From an uncultured Clostridia bacterium (GTDB lineage: Bacteria; Bacillota; Clostridia; Oscillospirales; CAG-272): 10,672 nucleotides of DNA. Under the pieces are notes generated by a model, which made no database searches, was not told the DNA's origin, and saw nothing but the letters and a program-made list of their open reading frames with translations. The stretch spans positions 1 through 10,672 of the forward strand of contig CAJGDZ010000052.1 of the NCBI GenBank assembly GCA_904502055.1. The letters run 5' to 3'. A program made the translations under genes and the position numbers. Below are positions 6,335 to 10,672 of this stretch, in pieces (the first letter of the stretch is position 1; every line of letters starts with the position of its first letter).

Positions 6335-7849
6335 TCAGGAAACCGCTTCAAGCGCCAAAAGCAGGTCATCGAGCTTTGCGTTCCAGGAATCCTTGTTACT
6401 GTCGATGTGATTCTGAATATCAAAGCTCGGCGTCAGATCGCGGAAAATAGCGCCCAGACCGCCAAGGGACAGCGACGAATAAGCAAAGCCAAAGGAGAAG
6501 ACAAACGAATCAAGGATGCGGTCATACATCTCGGCATCTGCCTGCTCACGCGAGTACTGACCCTGCAGGATGGTTCCGTAGTATACGGGAATGACCTGCT
6601 TGTAGCTCTCGGCCGACAGCACCTCAAGCACCGCACTCACCATCTCAGCACGGCTGTCGCTGAGGTTGGAGCAAACGGCAAGAGCCGAGGCTACGTTACC
6701 GAATCCGATGTGATAATTCTCCTGCGCCTCATCGAACTTGGGCGCGGGAAGCACACCGTAGTTGACCTTGGACTCCCGCATTTTCGTACCGTAGTCCAGC
6801 GTTTCGGGGAAGAACAAAACGTTTCCGTTCTGAATGCTGGTCTCTGCGGACTCCTCATCTGCCGAAAGCATCAGAAGAGCGCCGGGGTTGCTGCCGAAGA
6901 TGTTACGCATTTTTTCAAATGCGGGGACAGTCTGCGAATTGAGAAGTGAAATCTCGACCTCACCGAACATATCGGTTTCGGTCAGTCTCAGACCCATAGC
7001 GGGGATCCAGGCATCCAGCTTTGAGCCGTCACCGCCCGGAAGTGCACCACTGCGTGCGCCGACGATGTCACCGTCATCGACCACACCGTTGGAATTCACG
7101 TCGGTCCATACCTGCGAAACGTAGTCTGCCATTTTATCCGCCGTCCACTCGCCGTCTCTTACCAGCTGATAAAGTGTGGCATCTCTCTCCTCGGGAAATC
7201 TCTCATTAAAAAGATCGCGGTTAAAGAAGACGCAGTTGCCGTTGGCCACCTGCGAGATGGTCAGCGAGCCGCCTGCAAAAAAGAGTGTGCCGAAAATACC
7301 AAGCTCCGAAACAAGCGACTGGTTCCACCAGGGCTTGGAGAAATCAAGATATCCGCCAACTCCCGTTTCCAGATCACAAAGATTGTAGAAAATACCGTCC
7401 TTTGCAAGCGGCGAGCCGGTCGAAAGGTAGAAGGCTGTACCGTCATAGTCACCGGTATTGGTGAGAACCGAGGTCGAAAGGCGCTCGTTCCACGCGGTAC
7501 GCGAATTAAAGTCGCCGGCCTGTCCCACCGTTTTGATGGCAACACCAAGGCGCGTTTCCACATCGATGTTGCGGTAATGGATGGCATCGTAAAGCGGGTT
7601 GTTCAAAAGCTCCTCACAAGCCAGCTCATACTTATAAAGATCGTTTTCCGTGCGGACAAAGAAGGTGACCGTCTCACCGTCGTAATTCAGACTCAGCGGA
7701 ACCGAGTCCTCGATCTCGTCGCGGCCGTTATTATCGGTTGGCTGCTTATTCGTGCCCGTTGTCTCGGCCGGCCTTCCGCCGCACGCGACAACCGCTGACG
7801 CAAGCATCAGAAGCACCAGAAAAAGTGAAAGAATTCGTATAGCTTTCAT
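6335..7849 (-). CDS. Extracellular solute-binding lipoprotein, array paralog 4 (divergent)
   Basis: At 504 residues this is the most divergent complete member of the array. The signal segment ends at lipobox V20-V-A-C23. Landmarks are retained: PWWNQ (173-177), CVFFNRDLFN (206-215), an EF-hand-like loop D250-D261 and the C-terminal SREQADAEMYD block (433-443). Differences from the other members include a glycine-rich insertion around residues 268-277 and loss of two cysteines, which are V247 and G382 here (compare C248/C378 in paralog 1). The usual DMPNGNVLF is SIQNGNVLF, and the KGHYSREQ block begins QGQYSREQ. The ATG is preceded by AAAGGGGGA with a 4-nt gap. It directly follows the GH78 gene by 118 bp with no clear terminator between, so it may be expressed both with that gene and from its own promoter. 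A changed ligand is plausible but not shown. Confidence 0.87.
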   Translation of the reverse strand: MKAIRILSLFLVLLMLASAVVACGGRPAETTGTNKQPTDNNGRDEIEDSVPLSLNYDGETVTFFVRTENDLYKYELACEELLNNPLYDAIHYRNIDVETRLGVAIKTVGQAGDFNSRTAWNERLSTSVLTNTGDYDGTAFYLSTGSPLAKDGIFYNLCDLETGVGGYLDFSKPWWNQSLVSELGIFGTLFFAGGSLTISQVANGNCVFFNRDLFNERFPEERDATLYQLVRDGEWTADKMADYVSQVWTDVNSNGVVDDGDIVGARSGALPGGDGSKLDAWIPAMGLRLTETDMFGEVEISLLNSQTVPAFEKMRNIFGSNPGALLMLSADEESAETSIQNGNVLFFPETLDYGTKMRESKVNYGVLPAPKFDEAQENYHIGFGNVASALAVCSNLSDSRAEMVSAVLEVLSAESYKQVIPVYYGTILQGQYSREQADAEMYDRILDSFVFSFGFAYSSLSLGGLGAIFRDLTPSFDIQNHIDSNKDSWNAKLDDLLLALEAVS

Positions 7850-7885
7850 AAAATCCCCCTTTATAAATTACAAGGATATATTTTT

Positions 7886-7914
7886 ATTATAAAGCAATCC
7901 GACTTAAAAGTAAA
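7886..7914 (-). promoter_or_regulatory. Candidate promoter of solute-binding gene 4
   Basis: On the minus strand, TTTACT (7909-7914), a 17-bp spacer and a perfect TATAAT (7886-7891) are present. Unlike the other array promoters it lacks the TGn extended -10, and the -35 box is weak. This would fit a need for an activator or other upstream input. Confidence 0.65.
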
Positions 7915-7918
7915 GCCC

Positions 7919-7951
7919 AAAACAGACAAAAAAACTTAGAAAACAGACAAA
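7919..7951 (-). repeat. 12-bp direct repeat just upstream of the gene 4 -35 box
   Basis: AAAACAGACAAA on the plus strand (TTTGTCTGTTTT on the minus strand) occurs perfectly at 7919-7930 and 7940-7951. The copies start 21 bp apart, about two helical turns, and the nearer one lies 4 bp upstream of the -35 box. This placement suits a regulator binding site, or alternatively an A/T-rich upstream element. It occupies the gap between the GH78 stop and gene 4, where no convincing terminator hairpin is visible. Confidence 0.5.
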
Positions 7952-7967
7952 TTTTCGAAGCTACCCC

Positions 7968-9938
7968 TTATTCAGCAACAACGGTGAGCGTACTGTTTTT
8001 GGGGATATCGTATTGCTTTCCTCCCCAGATAAGGCGACCGCCGTCAAGCTCGGAGTTGACCGTCACACGGTTTCCCTCCACCGATACGCGGATATCGCCG
8101 CGCACCGTGGGAACCGTTCCCGAGAAGGCCGTGTAGAGGCCGTGCTCGGGCGCAACCGTAAACGTCTCGTAGGCGGGCGTTGTGGGAGAAACACCCAGGC
8201 AGTAGCGTCCCAGAAGGTAAATGGGGCCGCAGGACCAGGCGTGACAGAGAGACTTGCCGTAGGGCTCGCCGTACATCGCGTAATGCTGGTCTCCGAACTG
8301 TGTGGGATCATACTGCTCCCACGCCGATGTAGCCCCCAGGGCCAGCATACCGCCCCAATACTGCTCCATAAAGCTCTGGGCATCGGCAAGATATCCCAGC
8401 TTACAAAGCGCCGCCAGCTCATAGATCTTGAAGTAAGGCGTTGTAATGGAGCGAACGGCATCGTTCCTAAGCACATGCTTCAGGATACGGTTCTGTCGGT
8501 CGCCGTCCACCAGATCAAACAGGATGGCGAAAATGTTGCCGTGACGGGAAACGTTTTCCTTGCCGGAGGTATAGCAATCGATGAAGCAGCCTCTGTCATC
8601 GCGCCAATATCGTTCCAGGATCACGCGGCGCAAGTCCTCCGCACGCTTCTCATAGAGAGCGGGATCCTCCCCGACAAGCGGGCACAGGCGCGCCATGCAG
8701 CGATGGGCCTGCCACAACAGGATCTGCTCGGCAGCAAGAGGGCCCGACTTATCCATAATGGACCAATCGATAAAGAGCCAGTCGCCCGGACGGGACACCA
8801 TTTGTCCGTCCCCGTCCAGACGCGACAGCACAAAATCGTACAAAAGGCGAATTCGGTTCCAGTGAGTACAGACAAACTCCACGTCGCCGAAGGAAAGATA
8901 ATATTCCCAAATCGCAATCAAGGTGAGTGTGGAATAATCGTTGATATTGTTGACGTGAGACAGAGCAAAATCCTTGGGCAGGAGCGCCAGAAGCGAGCGT
9001 CTGCCCACCTCCCGATCGGCAAACAGGTAGTCCCCGATCATCAGCGACTCGCGCACGTCACCGCCCCAGACCCAGCGATCGCGCTTGATTCCGTCGAAAT
9101 AAAATTCGCGGGAACAAAGATGGAAGGTGTAGGCGCATACGTCATAGATACGCTCCACCTCAGGTCGGTCACAGGAAAAGCGGCCGCGCGGCTTCACATC
9201 CAGCATCTCGGTGATGGCGTGAACACGTATCGGCGAAGCACCGACCACACGGACAAAGCGAAAGCCGCGCGCCGTGAGCTGTGCCTCGGTTTTCCCCGAA
9301 ATCTCCTCCCACACGGTACAGTGACGGTAACCTCTTCCCTCCATCGCCTCGCCTCGGCACTCTCCATAATAGACCGAGTAGCTCTCCTCGGGATTCATAC
9401 CCTCCAGAACGACGGAGGCAAACACCTCGCGTCCGAAATCGTACAAAAGGCCGCCCTCCACGACCTGCTCGTCTTCGGGATAGATCTCGGTGCGGACAAA
9501 GGGAAAGCGCTCGGGATCCTCATCGGGCGAGCAATAGGCAGGAATACAGCCAACCGAGGCCGGCACCGAACGCGCGTGCAGCGTAGCCGTCCATTCTTCA
9601 TCGGTCACAAGCCCCTCGCTGTCAATAAACAGGCACGGAAGTCCCCGAAAATTTTGTATGCGAACCTTCAGCTTGTGCTCACCGGGAGCCACATAAACCG
9701 GCGCATCAAGCGGAAGAATATCACCGTCCATACAGACCTGCCCCTCCCCGTGAGCCACACAGGTAAAGGTAAACGCCTTCTCAGCGGTAAAATTTCGGTT
9801 GAATTCAACAACGTTATATAATGCGGGAATATGCCACACAGCAGGACAGACCGTGCCGTACTGCTCGCGACGGGCGTGAACCTCGCGGTTGTGAAAAACC
9901 TCGTATTCCCCCTCATACCAGATCCATTTTGCTCGCAT
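7968..9938 (-). CDS. GH78 family alpha-L-rhamnosidase-like glycoside hydrolase
   Basis: This 656-residue protein is predicted to release terminal alpha-L-rhamnose from oligosaccharides by inverting hydrolysis. Beta-rich accessory regions occupy about residues 1-250, an (alpha/alpha)6 barrel about 255-580, and a C-terminal beta domain about 585-656, typical of GH78. The catalytic motif region reads FDGIKRDRWVWGGD (281-294). In well-studied GH78 enzymes the corresponding motif has a Glu general acid; here that place is Asp (D287), flanked by the conserved D282 and D294. E541 in SAWEQYDP is the likely base-side Glu. There is no signal peptide, so the enzyme should act in the cytoplasm on imported substrate. 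It is shorter than many GH78 proteins. The ATG is supported by AAGGAG with a 6-nt gap, and a near-consensus promoter lies upstream. Its place inside a lipoprotein array suggests use of captured rhamnosides. A related specificity is possible. Confidence 0.85.
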   Translation of the reverse strand: MRAKWIWYEGEYEVFHNREVHARREQYGTVCPAVWHIPALYNVVEFNRNFTAEKAFTFTCVAHGEGQVCMDGDILPLDAPVYVAPGEHKLKVRIQNFRGLPCLFIDSEGLVTDEEWTATLHARSVPASVGCIPAYCSPDEDPERFPFVRTEIYPEDEQVVEGGLLYDFGREVFASVVLEGMNPEESYSVYYGECRGEAMEGRGYRHCTVWEEISGKTEAQLTARGFRFVRVVGASPIRVHAITEMLDVKPRGRFSCDRPEVERIYDVCAYTFHLCSREFYFDGIKRDRWVWGGDVRESLMIGDYLFADREVGRRSLLALLPKDFALSHVNNINDYSTLTLIAIWEYYLSFGDVEFVCTHWNRIRLLYDFVLSRLDGDGQMVSRPGDWLFIDWSIMDKSGPLAAEQILLWQAHRCMARLCPLVGEDPALYEKRAEDLRRVILERYWRDDRGCFIDCYTSGKENVSRHGNIFAILFDLVDGDRQNRILKHVLRNDAVRSITTPYFKIYELAALCKLGYLADAQSFMEQYWGGMLALGATSAWEQYDPTQFGDQHYAMYGEPYGKSLCHAWSCGPIYLLGRYCLGVSPTTPAYETFTVAPEHGLYTAFSGTVPTVRGDIRVSVEGNRVTVNSELDGGRLIWGGKQYDIPKNSTLTVVAE

Positions 9939-9971
9939 AAGACTCTCCTTACATTTGAAATCGTTTTTTTT

Positions 9972-10000
9972 ATTTTATCACGCCGCCGGGTGTCTGTCAA
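9972..10000 (-). promoter_or_regulatory. Near-consensus promoter of the GH78 gene
   Basis: On the minus strand, a perfect TTGACA -35 box (9995-10000), a 17-bp spacer and TAAAAT (9972-9977) are present, with a TGA extended -10. The spacer is unusually GC-rich (CCCGGCGGCG) for this AT-rich intergenic region. It lies just downstream of the previous gene's terminator, so the GH78 gene should start its own transcript. Confidence 0.8.
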
Positions 10001-10020
10001 GAAAAAAAGCCGTACAAGCA

Positions 10021-10056
10021 AAGAAAAACCGCCCGAAGCCGGGCGGTTTTTCTTTG
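10021..10056 (-). terminator. Perfect hairpin terminator after solute-binding gene 5
   Basis: A perfect 16-bp inverted repeat (AAAGAAAAACCGCCCG and its complement) surrounds a 4-nt loop. The A-run on one side and T-run on the other give a U-tract in both directions, so it could terminate on either strand. It begins 5 nt past the stop of the gene at the right edge. Confidence 0.93.
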
Positions 10057-10061
10057 AATCT

Positions 10062-10672
10062 TTACGAAATATCCGACAAAGCGGACAGTAAACTGGTCAA
10101 CTGGTTATTCCAAGAGTCCTTATTACTGTCGATAAAGTTCTGAATGTCGTACTCGGAATCCAGACGGCGGAAGATACCGCTGATACCGCCAAGGCTTCCC
10201 GTCGACCAAGCGAAGCCGAAGGAGAAGACGAAGGAGTTCAGAATGGTATCGTACATCTCTGCGTCTGCCTGCTCACGGGAGTAGTGACCCTTAAGTACCG
10301 TTCCGTAGTATACGGGGATAACCTGCTTGTAGCTCTCAGCCGAAAGCACCTCAAGCACGGCACTTACCATAGCTGCTCTGCTGTCACTGAGGTTGGAGCA
10401 AACGGCAAGCGCGGAGGCGGCGTTGGCAAAGCAAGTACGGTAATCCTCCTGATCCTCATTGTACTTCGGAATGGGAAGCACGCCATAATTTACGGTAGAG
10501 GACTTCATATCTGCACCGTAGCCAAGCGACTGCGTGAAGAACAGAACGTTACCGTTGGGCATCGAGGTGTCCTCGTGGTTGGCCTCGCCGGCGGGAATAA
10601 ATCCGCCCGGATTGTTAAAGATGCCGCGCACCTTCTCGTAAGCGGGAACGGTGTGGCTGTTAAAGAGAACCA
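10062..10672 (-). CDS. Extracellular solute-binding lipoprotein, array paralog 5 (5' part outside window)
   Basis: The last 203 codons of a fifth paralog are visible; the frame stays open to the window edge, so the N terminus with its signal peptide lies outside. The visible part aligns with paralogs 1-4 from the TVPAYEKVR segment onward. It includes SMPNGNVLF, VNYGVLPIPKY, the RTC cysteine that paralog 4 has lost, the ESYKQV and GHYSREQADAEMYD block, and a C terminus of DIQNFIDSNKD followed by SALSDIS, where paralogs 1-4 end in ALE-x-VS. A GTG at 10629-10631 is internal to the conserved domain and is not a start. The GH78 gene separates this member from the four contiguous copies. The role is the same presumed solute capture; the ligand is unknown. 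Confidence 0.88.
   Translation of the reverse strand, partial: VLFNSHTVPAYEKVRGIFNNPGGFIPAGEANHEDTSMPNGNVLFFTQSLGYGADMKSSTVNYGVLPIPKYNEDQEDYRTCFANAASALAVCSNLSDSRAAMVSAVLEVLSAESYKQVIPVYYGTVLKGHYSREQADAEMYDTILNSFVFSFGFAWSTGSLGGISGIFRRLDSEYDIQNFIDSNKDSWNNQLTSLLSALSDIS

Larger units (their letters stand above)
1419..7914 (-). repeat. Tandem array of four solute-binding cassettes
   Basis: Four head-to-tail units each consist of promoter, lipoprotein gene and terminator. Stop codons are 1639, 1661 and 1616 bp apart, so the unit length is almost constant. Coding regions are clearly homologous throughout (by eye about 60-80% amino-acid identity), while intergenic regions differ more. A fifth homologous copy lies beyond the GH78 gene. 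This is gene-level tandem duplication; no insertion sequence or terminal repeats are visible. Confidence 0.85.

Noticed and set aside
1419..7849. CRISPR-like or satellite periodicity of about 1.6 kb
   Set aside because: The repeat unit is a whole protein-coding cassette diverged at synonymous sites; there are no short direct repeats with spacers.
8013..9821. 602-codon open frame on the plus strand opposite the GH78 gene
   Set aside because: The composition looks like an antisense shadow and it has no recognisable domain, while the minus strand encodes a clear GH78 protein with promoter and ribosome site.
10062..10631. Independent short gene starting at GTG 10629-10631
   Set aside because: The frame is open to the right edge and codes for conserved upstream family sequence, so this is the 3' part of a longer gene.
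1419..10672. Mobile element driving the duplications
   Set aside because: No transposase, integrase, terminal inverted repeats or target-site duplications could be found in the window; simple unequal recombination between tandem copies suffices.

Overview
The window fits a Gram-positive-type Clostridia (Firmicutes) genome, probably an uncultured gut or plant-degrading member. The reasons are Bacillus/Clostridium-style MetRS sequence, strong purine-rich Shine-Dalgarno sites (AAAGGGGG, AAGGAG), sigma-A-like promoters with 17-bp spacers and extended -10 TGn, compact hairpin/U-tract terminators, and lipoproteins of the clostridial extracellular solute-binding type. No species can be named from the sequence. 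All recognisable genes lie on the minus strand, so transcription runs from high to low coordinates.

Layout in transcription order: a 5'-truncated solute-binding lipoprotein gene enters at the right edge (10672-10062) and ends in a perfect hairpin terminator. Next is a GH78 alpha-L-rhamnosidase-type gene (9938-7968) with a near-consensus promoter. Four complete, closely related lipoprotein genes follow in tandem (7849-6335, 6218-4719, 4563-3058, 2921-1419). Each has its own candidate promoter and a candidate terminator. Successive stop codons are 1616, 1661 and 1639 bp apart. After them come a multi-pass membrane protein with a TTG start (1274-498) and the first 155 codons of metG (465 to the left edge). 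The last two are 32 bp apart and look like a housekeeping operon with its own promoter.

The central feature is a tandem expansion to at least five paralogous solute-binding lipoproteins. No ABC permease or ATPase gene is visible, and one intracellular rhamnosidase-type enzyme is embedded in the array. The simplest model is that surface-tethered binding proteins capture related oligosaccharides, possibly rhamnose-containing, and hand them to permeases encoded elsewhere. The cytoplasmic GH78 enzyme would then trim the imported product. Separate promoters with different upstream sequences (a 12-bp direct repeat before one, a 10-bp palindrome inside another) suggest that the paralogs may be expressed under different conditions. 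Ligand, transporter partner and regulation are inference. The gene families, lipoprotein signals, promoters and hairpins are read from the sequence.
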